Source: Alitta virens (taxonomy: Eukaryota > Annelida > Polychaeta > Phyllodocida > Nereididae). Taken from it: 64,000 nucleotides of DNA. This document shows, one piece after another, positions 1 through 11,862 of the stretch. Made by a program: the position numbers and the translations under genes. The notes beneath the pieces are model-generated. The model was not told where the DNA came from, did no database searches, and saw nothing but the letters and a program-made list of their open reading frames with translations. The stretch is taken from positions 7,653,501 to 7,717,500 of the forward strand of contig OW028577.1 of the NCBI GenBank assembly GCA_932294295.1, read 5' to 3'. Numbering within the stretch: the first letter of the stretch is position 1; every line of letters begins with the position of its first letter.

Positions 1-1765
1 ATCGCCCAAACATGTTTGTGATCCTATACAGGGCTGGGTCGCTGTGATCAGAGCTCCAGGGAGTTAACCATCCGTAGTCCACTCAGGCATCAATTGATGG
101 CCAGTTAGGTGATGTGCATAATAACAGTCTAATTATACCAGGCTGTCTCCTCGTCTGTTCTGCCCATGTCACTGACACGCGCCATTGTTGGGCTATACTA
201 AGTCAGCACATCATGCTATTCAACCATTATTAGCGTGTATTCCTGGCGCGCGCTGGTGGCGGATCAATTTCGCGGAATCTGGCCTGAGGGGGTCAGTATG
301 CATGCACTGTACCCATCATGTGATTATATATATATACTGCACATACATGCATGTATAGCCTATGTCTCTAGATAATATGCAAGTGACCACCACTGGATAA
401 TAGGGACCTTCTGTCACAGGCAGCAGCACTAGATGCTATGTGGAAAAAAAGAACCTGTATATTATACACAGATGTAAACAAACAGATCTATACGTGGTTG
501 GTGTTTGTTTTTGGCTGCAGCAGCAACCCCCTCCCAAACCCCCCCCCCCCCTCCCCCCCGGCAGCCCCATTTTGTCTTGGCACACACACACGTGTGTTTT
601 GGTAGCTCATTCGGCCAATTGACACCGAGCTGTCCTTAATGGAGACGTTAAATATGTAATCCCCATGCTATTGCTTATGTGACGCTATGTGGGGCTGCAT
701 CAGTATGCATGTGGGGCTGGGCGCGCTAGATATGGGCGAGTGGCCACGTGTCTGCAGTCAATTATTGATCATTCAAATCGATAGCTTCACCCCTGCACGC
801 TGCAGGCTAGAGCAAGACAACGCAGCCTAGAAGTCAGCTCGTCATCTAGCCAGCAGCAGCAGCAGCAGTAGCCGCAGCAGCAGCAGCATGTAGAGCATCA
901 TGCATGACTACTCGCATCGGCTAGACTGCAGCCGTGGGACGTTGCCCCCCATTCTCAACTAACCTCACTCGTCTAAATGTTAGTCCCCTCAGCCTTACTT
1001 CAGCCCTGCTCAGCCCTTCCTGTCTGTGCCCATAAACACCCCTCCCCTCATCTTCTTTCCCGAATTAACCCTGCTCCCCTCGCTTCATGACTCTTTACCT
1101 TCAAGCATCCATTGACTGTCTCCGCAGCCTCATCTCTACGTCATATTTTAGGCAGCATTTTTAAATTGCTTCTTTAATTGCTTTGATAAGGGTTTCTAAG
1201 CACTTGGCTTGCATTAGCTATCTCTCCTAGAAGTTACTAAATAGCCAAATCAACCCAGCAGATGCCACTGCAGCCACTCACCCTGCTGCATCAGCAGTAG
1301 CATCAGTAGCAGTAGCATCAGTAGCAGCAGCAGCAGGCAGTGGTTGGTTTGGTTACCCAGTTCCTTTTATATCTGGAGGGACGGAGGAATGCAGGCTCGT
1401 GGCTACCTGAGCCTGGTGAGTGGGGGGCAGGGTAGAGCGAGCGGGGGTATTTTTGTTGAGGAATGTTGGCTCTCTGCTGCCCCCACGTTGGCTGAGCTGT
1501 GCACTGTACATAGAGCGTCCTGGAACGCAAGAACGCACGAAACTGAATGATGACGAAGGGTGATGAGCTGTCTGGCTAGCTGCTTGGCCCCATGCATGCA
1601 GCTTCTTGGGCAACCACCAGTGATCTGAAGGGATCAGTCACAGCTGCCTGCTGCATGATGCGCCCGTTGCTATGACGACATGCACGTGCCTCACCCTCTG
1701 ACGTGGCACGTGCGTTGGATCGTTGGATCGTTCTTTGTTCACTGACATTTACCCATCTACTCTAG
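1..1765. other. Non-coding, CpG- and CAG-containing region
   Basis: No convincing coding exon is visible. The stretch holds a C-rich run near 540-560, a short TA run near 327-336, CAG/CAGTAG runs (851-889 and 1290-1336) and moderately CpG-rich sequence. It may be intron or 3' flank of the gene whose candidate terminal exon follows at 1766. Confidence 0.4.
851..889. repeat. CAG trinucleotide run
   Basis: Interrupted (CAG)n with one TAG and one CCG interruption. A second run, CAG/TAG/CAT mixed, lies at 1290-1336. Neither sits in a supported coding frame. Confidence 0.85.
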
Positions 1766-1938
1766 ACATGCTGCAAATATGCCAGCCGTCTAGCATGGAA
1801 GAAGAGATAGAGAGAAGAGTTGCTATAGGTACCCCTCTCTCTCAAGAAGCAAACTTGAAGCTCTTCCTGGTTCAAACAGCTTTGAGACGGGCCGCGGGGG
1901 ACCAGCCCCTGCTTAACCGCATTTTAAACGCAGATTAA
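1766..1938 (+). CDS. Candidate 3'-terminal coding exon, unknown protein
   Basis: A pyrimidine-rich acceptor ending CTACTCTAG precedes an open frame that ends at TAA 1936-1938. If the upstream intron is phase 1, the exon adds about 57 residues. They include an acidic/basic helix-like stretch (MEEEIERRVAIG) and a leucine-rich amphipathic end (FLVQTALRRAAGDQPLL). The composition looks like real protein: few low-complexity residues and helix-compatible hydrophobic spacing. I do not recognise the family. No partner exon is visible upstream in the window, so the gene would begin off the left edge. It could also be a chance open frame of 71 codons. Confidence 0.35.
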
Positions 1939-3967
1939 TGAAGGGTTAAACTGGCGGGCAAATAACCCAACTCACTTCGCCTTTCCTCCCATCAATTCAA
2001 TTTCTATTGTGCATAATAATGCGGCTTACATGAAAATCAATTCCTAATCTATTTAACAATTTTGCATGTTATAAGAGCTTAAGACATTAACAAACACGCA
2101 TGGCTGTAAAGTAAACAAATATGCGTGGTCCATACCCTAGTTCATTTTCATGCCTAGAAGACGCAGAAAGCATGACACACTGCCTAGCATCTATCGGAAT
2201 TTATAGGCTAATTTATAGGCTAATTTATAGGCTAATTTGGGCAAACACTGCCTAATTAAATAACCGCAGAAAAAAAAATAATCAATTGAATATTGAACGA
2301 TTTAAATCCAATAAATTTATGTCACGATCGATTAATTTCATTAATCTTTTGACTGCCAAACTTTGCCATTAAATTTTTTGCTGTGGAAGCTTATCAAGCA
2401 TCAAAGTCGTTGTATTTTAATTATGGTCCACTTCATAATGCAACAGTGCAGTAAAATTTTTAGAGCATGTAGGAGGAACATGTTTTCAAATTATACAACA
2501 CAAATATGTTTTCCATTATATACGCCACATGCTCTTGTACTCCTGCTGTAAAACAATAATTAAAAAAAACCTTCAGTATACATGTGTGTACATGTATATT
2601 TATGCAATGTAATGTTGTGATTATTTATAATCACATGCATCATGTAAATATTTTAGGGAAAACTCAGACTTTCTGACATACGATGTTTTTTTATCATAAC
2701 ATTTTCATTACCTCTGCAGCTACCAGCCGGATATCTCATTATGTGACGGAACTTGGCCATTTTTATTTATCTCCGAAGTACTTACTGCGTTGCCGCCATG
2801 AGAGGCAGACAACAATGACCTTGAAAACTGGGCCAAGGTCAGCAAACACACTGGTAACACGAAATGCACCGGAGCACAGGATGATATTAAAAGGGGCCAC
2901 GAGACCTTGACACAGGATATATGCTGTTTGTTAGGGGGGTAATATTTCGTGTAAAGCCTCGGACTTATTAAAGAACAAAGACGTACGTCAAGGTGAAAAA
3001 CATGCATGACATGTATGCACTCTTATTAGTCACTCAAGTAGCTAGAACATGGGCCAGCCCGAGGTGGCCACCCAATTTCCATATTTCCAGGCCATTGGCA
3101 ACTTTGCGGCGATAGATGAGCTAAATTTGCCAGTGAACTCTCCTGGAAATAACTCAGTTTAGGCCATGGGGTGACCATAATGAGGCTGCGGGGTCAAAGG
3201 TCAAGCCCTAATGTGGTTGCAGGGGCAAAGAGCAATGTTACATAAAATGAGAAATAAACCAAACGTGGGCAAAATAGCCTAACCCCAGTCACTCGCATAA
3301 TTCATTATGGAAATAATCCTTATGAGAGAACTATATATAGGCATTCATCTAGAATAATGCTACTGTCTTATAAAAAACATTAGGCCTACACAACCAGCCT
3401 ACGTGTAGACAGTGTAACCCAGTGCTCATAATTGTGTAATCCTTGTGTCTGTGGATGAAGTGGCATTTATTGCTCAGTTGTCGGGGTATGTATATGCCAT
3501 AATGCGGCTATATATTACAATGGCAAACACCGAGAACCCCTGGGTCATAGGTCAGGGCTGCAGGGGACTCAGAAGTTACCCCTCAGTATGCGAGTCGACA
3601 GCCTGCAGCAGGTGCCCGAATTACTCATAAGCAGAGCCGCAACAAAGGCTTGGTTTGGCCTGTCAATTATACAGTGGCAGAGGCTAAAACCCTTCTTTAG
3701 CAGGACCTGGCTATGTTTTACTGGCCCCGATATTGAAGAAAAATCACCTGGGGCCGTTGTGGCGAAGGTCAAGGTCATCTATGCAAAAAAGATTCCAGGC
3801 ATTAAGACTGTACTGGCTGCTTCCAGCCAGCCGGTCAACATGGACTGTGTGTTCAAGAGTATTCTATGTTGGGGCTTAAAAGCTTTAAAAGGTGAAAGAA
3901 GGACCTTAAATCCATCCTTAACCCGCAGCATCACCACTAACAGCAGCAGCAGCCACACAGCTTTCTC

Positions 3968-3968
<1 letters not shown>

Positions 3969-4015
<47 letters not shown>
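3969..4015. repeat. Poly-T homopolymer, 47 nt
   Basis: An uninterrupted T run. On the minus strand it reads as poly-A and might be a retroposon tail, but no recognisable element body is attached on that strand. The length may also be unreliable in an assembly. Confidence 0.9.
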
Positions 4016-4017
<2 letters not shown>

Positions 4018-7000
4018 CTTCACTTGAAGGACACTGCTAGATTCATGGCTTTATTTTTCTCCACACATCTTAATACAGCCCGACTTGACATTTGTGGCAC
4101 CCATTGTAGGGCGGCCATTTCACTTGACCTGCGACCACAATGAAGACAGATGATGGTCGACATCTTGAATGGCGCCCTAACAATGGAACGAAGACCCCGT
4201 TACATACGAGGGCATCTTCGCCCTATCCAATCGTCCGTCATCCTGAATAATAGCAGGTTGCTTGAAATCTACATGAGTAGGAGTTGTGCCGAAAAAAATA
4301 ACCTCTTCCATAATGGACTTCTACTATATCTGCCCACTACACTTGGCCATTATTCCTGTGCCGCCCTCTTTTACCCCAGAGGTTTTTGCCAAGTCCAGGT
4401 AAAAATGAGGAGGAAGGTGTGAACAGGGGGTTAAGATGCCAGGAAGAATGAAGAATACGACCTCTGCAAAGGGGGTGTGACCTTGCATAAGAGCTGCAGT
4501 TCAGAACTTCATGCCGTCGCTGCAGTGTGAGCTAGACGGAATCTTGTTAAGATACACAGTGTCACGCCTGCAGTGGATTTAAAAATAATAAAAGGAAAAT
4601 ATTGCGTCATCCCTGGTCATACAAGTACACTACTTTTTTTGACAGAGATATGGTCGGACAGAATGCTGCTTCAGACTGTCCATGGAACAATAATGGCACA
4701 GTAGCACTGTTCTGTTCAACAATGCACCATTGTTTTGCCCTGGAATGCCTGTCCAACACCACACCAAGACATTGTAGCAGATCGTGACGTCACAGGCGTT
4801 AATGTCACGTGTGGATCATCTATATATTATATATATATGACGTTGATCCTTATAAGTCTAACCAAGAGACCACAGATTAATATGTGCCTACTAAATCTTT
4901 TTTGTTGTTGTTATTATCATAATGCACATTTATGATTCATTCTGCTCCTTTTCGTGACAATACACGATACTAGATGCTACGTCAAATTCTCAGTAAATCT
5001 TCATGATATTTTTTTTATCCTATTTTATAAATACCTCAGTCTATGGCAAGTGGTACCAAACAATGCGTTGCAGTGAGCAATTAGCCCACATTGTTCTGAC
5101 TAACTTGACGTGTCATTCATAACCCAATTTTGCCTATTGCGAATGACGCCATAATTTGGCACCTTGAGTAATCAGCGTGCACTTCATGACCTTTGATACA
5201 ATGTATGCAAATGTAGCGAATTCCCAAGATGCACTCAACTGACCTGATTATACTTAATTATGACGTGACTCAGTATCAGAGATCTATACATAGCATTGTA
5301 TGTAGTCATCACAGAACTGGTGATCCAGTGCGGTGGTAGTCATCAATGACTGCGAAATGATTCATGAATATAATAATATTACTAAAATATCGGGGTTTTT
5401 AATTTATTTTATTTTATTAACTATAGGCCTAATGCATTGTACTAACACTGTCCAACAGATATGGTAACTGCTAGTTTCACCAGAAATAGGTCTGACATGT
5501 AAACACTATTTTCAACATTATATTGTCCACCGAAAAAGCTATTATATTATATTCTATCCTATTATATTCTGTTCTCTTCTATTCTGTTCTGGATTCACAA
5601 GCTTACTATAATAAGGAGATGAAAGAGTCTCCATCCATCCATCCATCTGGGGACTATTGAGCAGTCAGTTGATGTGGGGTTTTGCAGGCTTGTCAGACAC
5701 ACACTGAACTGCAACTACAAAGGAAGCAGCCTCTGTTATGAGTGGTGGACAATGATTTCTGTGGTCAGCATGCTGTGGCATTTTTGCCTCAGGGAAAGTT
5801 GTTGGTCAAACAATCCTACACAGCTACACAGGGATACAATGTGCCAAAAAATAGAGAAACACAGGAGAGAGAGAGGGGGGGGGGGGGGTCTAATATATAT
5901 GTATCTATCTATATACATTATACAGCTGTGAATGCGAACTGAAATATTACTTTTTCGGGACACTTTTTCAACCCCATTATTTTGTAGTTGGACTCATCAG
6001 TCATGTTAAGCACATTGTCCCTAGTAATACCCTCAGGTGCTAGATCCATCCTGCACCCCTTTATTTGGATCCTTCGGATCCTTGGAGGCCTCTTTCAGTC
6101 AGGTTCGTGGCCCCCAGGCACCAAGATGCTGTCACTTTCTCAGACCGTTATTTCTTGGCACAAATATTTGTTTCTCTGAAAGTCTGCGTTATTAGTACGG
6201 TACATTCTGACAATAGTCTGACATGAGGATTTTTCAATGTTTGATACTTATATTTTCCAGTTATATACTTCAAAATTCACGCAAAATACATTTGTAAGTC
6301 AGTTTTATTTGTGACATGTTGTTTGTGAAGAAGTATATTTATGGAAAGTGAGTGAATCATACTGACTGAGCTAAAAAAAAGTGCAGCAGTGGTCCAAACA
6401 CTCAAACTTTGTTTTGCTATAAAATAAGCGTGTGATTTGTTTAAAGACGACACGAGAGGTGCTTGGGATCCGCAGATCGTGATCCAGAATACTTGAAATG
6501 GATTGATGAGCGTCATTAGACACTGCTAGCATGACGGCCCAACGGCCCACTACATCAATAGCATTGTGTAGCCAGCAACGTTGGAAGAACGTTATAACGG
6601 ACCGTCAGGACGCCCAAGACGCCAAGGTCGTCCCATATCAAAGCAAGGACGGTGCGTCGTGACGTCATCATCTCATCACATGACTCGCAAGGGCAAAATG
6701 ATATACAAATAGAGGGCGTTGCGTCCGCTAGTGCCCTTATCAGGACGTAGGACGGCCCGTCGCGGCGTAGAATGCTGATCTAGACGCGTTGGGTATGGAA
6801 CTAGAGGGGGGGGGGGGGTGATTCATTTATGAATGGATTGAGGTTCGATCGGTTCAGGGCGTAGGCCTTGGGGAGTGAGGAGGGGGCGAAAGGGGGGGGG
6901 GGGGCGAATTGGGGTCATCTACCGCTCAGCTACGTCAATAAGGGTTTCTCGCTGCGCAGTTGAAGACGCACGCGCTGCCAATTTGAGCTTTCCGGCGAAG

Positions 7001-8011
7001 AAGCGCGCGAAGACTGAACTAGCGCCAAACAGAAAGAAGGGCGGCGTTTGATGATGTTCCAGATTGATTCGCTAGATTGTCGGCTGTCAGTCGGCGAGGG
7101 CAGCCTCATGTCGATATTTCCCTGCATTCCGATGACCTCTATTCACTGTTTCGGCTTTCTCAGGGCAGCACCAGCTGGAGGGGGAGGGGGGGGGGGAAGC
7201 TGCCATGCCCCCCCCCCCCCCAACGGCAGAGCTCTAGTGCTCAGTGGTTGGAGAGTTGACGTGGTTATAGTGAACATGACTATCATTATTTACCACTTTA
7301 TTGTGTGTAGTGGCAACACGGCGTTAATTAAATTGCATGCCCACACTACAACAACGGGAAGTTCTGAATGGGGAAATATGCTAAAAGGGGTTAATATGGT
7401 TAATGGGCTGTCAAGATTGCGATACAAAGCCAGGCATCAGCCCCACATTACTTGGGCAAATTCATTGATGGTTCCAATAAATCCTGACAATGTGTAAATT
7501 GGGGTCCTAGAGTGTGATTTGGGTCTTAAGAAGTTCAAACTAACACGATTCCTTAGGTTTTTTTTCCCCCTTTCTACAAGTTTTTTTTTTATCCCCACCT
7601 CGAGGCTCGTGTAATTTACAAAAATTTTTAACCATATTAATTATTTTTGGTGCCTGGAAATGTTTACGTTTACATGCACTGCTTTGACACCAAAAGTTGA
7701 TAGGCTTTCGTCTATTTTAGCTACTTCTCACAAATGTTAGATGAAAAGTATTTAATTTGGTGATTTCGCAACTTTGTAACAATATATTTAGTAGAAAAGC
7801 AAAAAAACAGTGAACGCTATCAACAAACGACCTTACAATTTGTCAAATTGTATGAGCGGGTCAATGAGTACAGATTCTACATATTGTTTACGTAATCCAT
7901 CTGATGTCAGAAAAACTCAAGTCGTTTGAAAATGCATAGAAAAAAACCATTTTGTTTTGACTGGAATAAAAAAATGTCATATGGCACTGTTAGTCCAGAT
8001 GCATTCAAATA

Positions 8012-8039
8012 GCAGACGACATTACATAACGTCGTCTGC
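8012..8039. promoter_or_regulatory. Perfect inverted repeat around a PAR-bZIP-like site
   Basis: Arms GCAGACGAC and GTCGTCTGC are perfect reverse complements. They flank a 10-nt centre holding TTACATAA, which resembles C/EBP or PAR-bZIP half-site combinations. A second foldback at 9731-9766 reuses GCAGACG in its arms. No gene is close, and a function is inferred only from symmetry. Confidence 0.35.
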
Positions 8040-9730
8040 AAATCAGAAGTCTTTTGTCATCGTGTCAAGTTAGAAATATATTTACCAATTGGAAATTGAG
8101 TAATACCAATAGCTTACCAATTGAAGGGAAACAATAGTGCGCGTGCCACCTGTTTAATGGATTCGTAGATGGTTGACCTGATTAGTAAATGAAACTCTTA
8201 TGTAGAGATATGACGATATGTCAGTCCCCTTTTTTCTCATTAATTTTCTCGCTATAAGCTGACTCCAAAGACCTCGCGTCTACTCTGGGAGATGACGTAA
8301 ATTGACTTCTGAGAATTTAGGCAAGGGCGCCGTCCCCAGACAGATTCTGACAGAAAAGCCATGCTGATTTAGGTGTGGCGAATTTACAAAAGCATCTAAA
8401 GATAGGGAGAGTGCGGCGCGCATTGATCTACCAGTCACTTAACAGGTACCGAAGATGACAGGTACAAGGCTATTTATAGCTTGTGGGTTCACGGGGAGCT
8501 GCCGTCACTCACAAAAATGAAGCATTCGACACGAGGGAGGGCCTGATTGAAGATATGACAGGTCAATGGCATTGCATGAAGCCAGTGGCTCATAATTTTA
8601 GCTTCAGCGATTTTTACACACATTCCTATAATCCCTACATTTTACTGCAGGGCTGGTTGCTAGAGGTGTTAAACTGTCCTCATTCCAGTGCAGTCGATCG
8701 TCGCGTAATTACAGGTGCACAAGTGTGGACGCTGCGCTTCGGTCACGTGTTAATGTTGGCATAGGGAATCAAGCACTTCCGGGTAATTTGATCTGGATCG
8801 GAGCTGAGAAAATAGCCAGATTCTATCTACAGCTTAAAGTGGGGATAAATGAATAAATAAATACATGTTTGAAATGTCTTTTCTGCAGAAACCAAGGTCT
8901 TTTACGTCTAAAGTTGTCATCAATTGAGGGCTTATTTATTTTTTCTTTATTTTTGACAGCTACTGTCATGCACAGCAAAAAAAATATTGCATTTTGGTTT
9001 CAAATTACGCAACTCATTGCACGCGACGTTCCCAGGCCCACCGTAAAATTGTCTCAAGGTTCCCGAATTTAAAACTAGATTGGGACTGAAGGAGGTTGGT
9101 TTAACAAAGGATCCAAGCTGCTGATGGTTTCTGGTCATACAAGGCATCAGCCATTTCCTGCAGAGACCACCTTATTTAAGTATCACTTTACTTGAGCCTA
9201 TGATCTAGGTAGAGAGGCTGGTGCATGGCATAACATGTCTAGCCATGCTTATTCCCAGCACATTACAGACATTGGAGTGCAAGTGCGTTTGAGTCAGGAT
9301 GTTGCCACAAGGTCCCTTGCTTTGGCCAGCACTATCACTGATCCCCACCCCAACATGCTAATGGTCAGTGCAGTGCCCCTTGCATCCATATTGCCCCATT
9401 AGGTGGGCATCTTCATTATGCACCTTATCTCCTTTCAAGTGGTCAGTCCTTGCCTCACTCTTTGCTCGTTTCTTGCCTCCCTTTGCAAGGTCCAGTATGC
9501 AGCTCATGTTTACCTGCCCTCGTAACCATTTTGTTTGGCAACTGTTTTACCGGCTTCAGCCCTAATGCTCCCATTTAAAAGACAAGCCGGCAGGACACAG
9601 ACAGGATTGCAGGTTCACCAAATAACAACATTAAGCACTTGCTGCCAAGATGCTGTAAGATGCTGTGAGAGTCCAGAGCATCGCGTGGTGATGGTCTGGC
9701 GGGATTTCACTGACGCTATCTCAAGAGACA

Positions 9731-9766
9731 TGAGCAGACGACAGTTTGGTACCTGCCGTCTGCTCA
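9731..9766. promoter_or_regulatory. Perfect 10-bp-arm foldback TGAGCAGACG
   Basis: TGAGCAGACG and CGTCTGCTCA are exact reverse complements separated by 16 nt. The arm core GCAGACG is shared with the inverted repeat at 8012-8039. It could be a palindromic transcription-factor site or a short hairpin. Confidence 0.35.
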
Positions 9767-10144
9767 AATAATCCCCCAAATACATCATCTAGTTCCTTTT
9801 GGTAACAATGTCATAACAACGATTAAGGGGGGACTTGATAGATACTGCAAGAGTCAGTTTGGACAAGCACCCGAATCGCACGTTCTACAAAAGGGTTGGT
9901 TATATTCCCCAGCCCCGGCAGCCCGTGACCTTTGACCCCGATTCCCATAATTCTTCGGTAGCCCATGTCTGGCAACGGAGCGTGGCGACGTCTTGTGTAG
10001 CGTCGTAGTGGAAAGACGTCGCGTCCATTGAGATGGGCCGAGGGGCCTGGTGACTGATGTGCGCGAGCGATCGCTTGCCTCAGACAGTGACGCAGTGTGT
10101 CGTAGCGATAGAACGTAAGGCCCGTAACCCCGTGCGCTTATCGC

Positions 10145-10160
10145 GACGTCATGACGTCAC
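10145..10160. promoter_or_regulatory. Overlapping double CRE-like site
   Basis: GACGTCATGACGTCAC places two CREB/ATF-type ACGTCA cores in direct overlap, inside a CpG-rich stretch (about 9960-10440) with further ACGTC words. CRE recognition by CREB/ATF bZIP proteins is established. Activity here is inferred. Confidence 0.4.
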
Positions 10161-11747
10161 CGTCGTTGGAGCGCTGCGTGTATCAAAGGCACGGGTTCAG
10201 CTGCAGACGACGCGATAAGTGGAGGGAGGCATGGCGCACCTGACCGCGCAGGGCCACCACCGCCGCGATGGGCTGATAGCGTAGTTCGCCCATGGATGCT
10301 GCTTCTGGCCAGGCAAGTGTGTTCCCATCCCGCTCCATCCCTCTAAATTGCAATCCGATACTAAAGCCCTGGCTGCCTTGATGGAAGCGCGCTGTAGCAG
10401 GCATGGGGATTTGCTCTGGAATGGGGGACGCATGATGGGACTAGCTGCTTCTGCTGCTGCACCAGGGCATTGGAAGCTTCTGACTGGAAGCTGCTGTCAA
10501 TGAAATTCTACCAAGAGCTGCTGTTAGTACGTTATAGAAGGCTATCAGTCTTTTGCAGGTGTAATATTCACCCTTTTTGGTGTTGCGTATAAATATTAGA
10601 AATGTTTCGCCTTCAGTGCATTTGCAATGTTTGAATAACGTGCAAAAAGATTCATTGTACTGCCAGGATGTATAGTGTCTTACAGTCAGCCGCTCATCTC
10701 GTATTTATCCTGGCTCTATTGTGCAAGGAGAGCAGCTTGACAGCCCAGGTGCAGAGAGAGGGGGAGAGCTGGCCATGCAGCCCACCAGAGGACTGTATTC
10801 CAAGCAGCTCCCCCACTCCCCCGTGCCCCTATGCCTTTATTCTGCCTTGGGATGTGGAGGGCCCAACTCGCACTCGCGAGACCAACTTAGCCAGACGTAC
10901 GAGGCTCGGGAGGCCGTGGAGGGCGAGACTGGCGAGAGTCACGCGAGCAACGAGACCTGCAGACCCCACTGCCTTCTCCCTTGCAGTTTCTTGCAGTCCC
11001 TAGACCTCCATTTGTTCATGGCAAGCACACAAGCTCCCTCTTTCCAAATTTCATCAGATGTTTGGTTCCATACATCGCAATAGCCACCAGTTATATCCTT
11101 ATCTCGAATTCCCCATGCATAATTTTACCTCCGCCAGGAAACCGATCTGTATGCCCTCCCAATTTATTTCTATATCTTTCTAGTTTCTGCAATATTAATA
11201 TGCATCTTTTCTTTTTAAGAGATCCCTTTGTGTATTCTGCATTCCACGTTCTGCATGGGAACCAATACTTCATACTTTGTTTTCTGTACTTGCTCCATCG
11301 AGCAGGACAGTTTGTCACCAAAAGTGCTTTAGTTTGTGTTTTGCAATAGAATGTAGTTGTTATACTTGCATGGTTCAATACCTAGTGTGAGACAAATGTG
11401 GTACAAAACATTTGCCAGCGTAGGCAACATGCTTCATGCAAGAGAACTATTGGCCACTGGCGTCTGTGGGGTTGGGTACTGAGTACCATATATGGGCACT
11501 TCCGGTTAGATGTCATTGCATCAGACTTTCGATCCTTACTTTTCATTTTTACTTTCTAAACTTGTTGTTTTTCTTTCTTACTTCATTCTGTCAAAACTTA
11601 AGGTCCCACATGCAACCCCAACACTTTGCGCAACATCAACAGAAGATGCAAGATTCCTGTGAAGATGGTCTTTCTATATGGTTCAGCAAAACATCTTTTT
11701 TCTCCAACTGCTGAATTAGTTTCAGTTCAAATGGGAAGATATCTTAC

Positions 11748-11862
11748 CTCCCCTGGTATTTGAACCCGGGACCCTTCGAAGCCTTCGTGTATGGCACCTA
11801 ATTGCCAGCACTATATATCTTAGAGGCTAACATGCTACCAACTGAGCCGTTGGAGAAAAAGA
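11748..11862 (-). mobile_element. tRNA-derived SINE head or tRNA pseudogene
   Basis: Read on the minus strand, a box-A-like GGCTCAGTTGGTAGCA and a box-B-like GGGTTCAAATACC are present at about 70-nt spacing, which is too long for a normal tRNA body. The flanks do not form a clear acceptor stem. This fits an RNA polymerase III-type SINE head or decayed tRNA copy, distinct from the SINE family at 42.6, 49.3 and 53.0 kb. Confidence 0.5.

Larger units (their letters stand above)
1939..11747. other. Gene-poor region with regulatory-looking patches
   Basis: Only short open frames without splice-site or family support occur here. Visible structure includes a 15-bp word (containing TTTATAGGCTAA) repeated three times near 2200-2236, a 47-T run at 3969-4015, and a CpG-rich patch at about 6560-7130 with poly-G/poly-C runs near 6806, 6892, 7184 and 7209. 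There are two perfect foldbacks (8012-8039 and 9731-9766) and another CpG-rich patch at about 9960-10440. CRE-like TGACGTCA words lie at about 4785, 6660 and 10145. This is consistent with distal regulatory DNA, but no function is shown. Confidence 0.5.

Noticed and set aside
3588..4040. 150-codon plus-strand frame ending in poly-Phe
   Set aside because: It runs into a 47-T homopolymer; no splice sites or family motif.
8483..8764. 93-codon plus-strand frame
   Set aside because: No motif, no splice or promoter context; length is compatible with chance.
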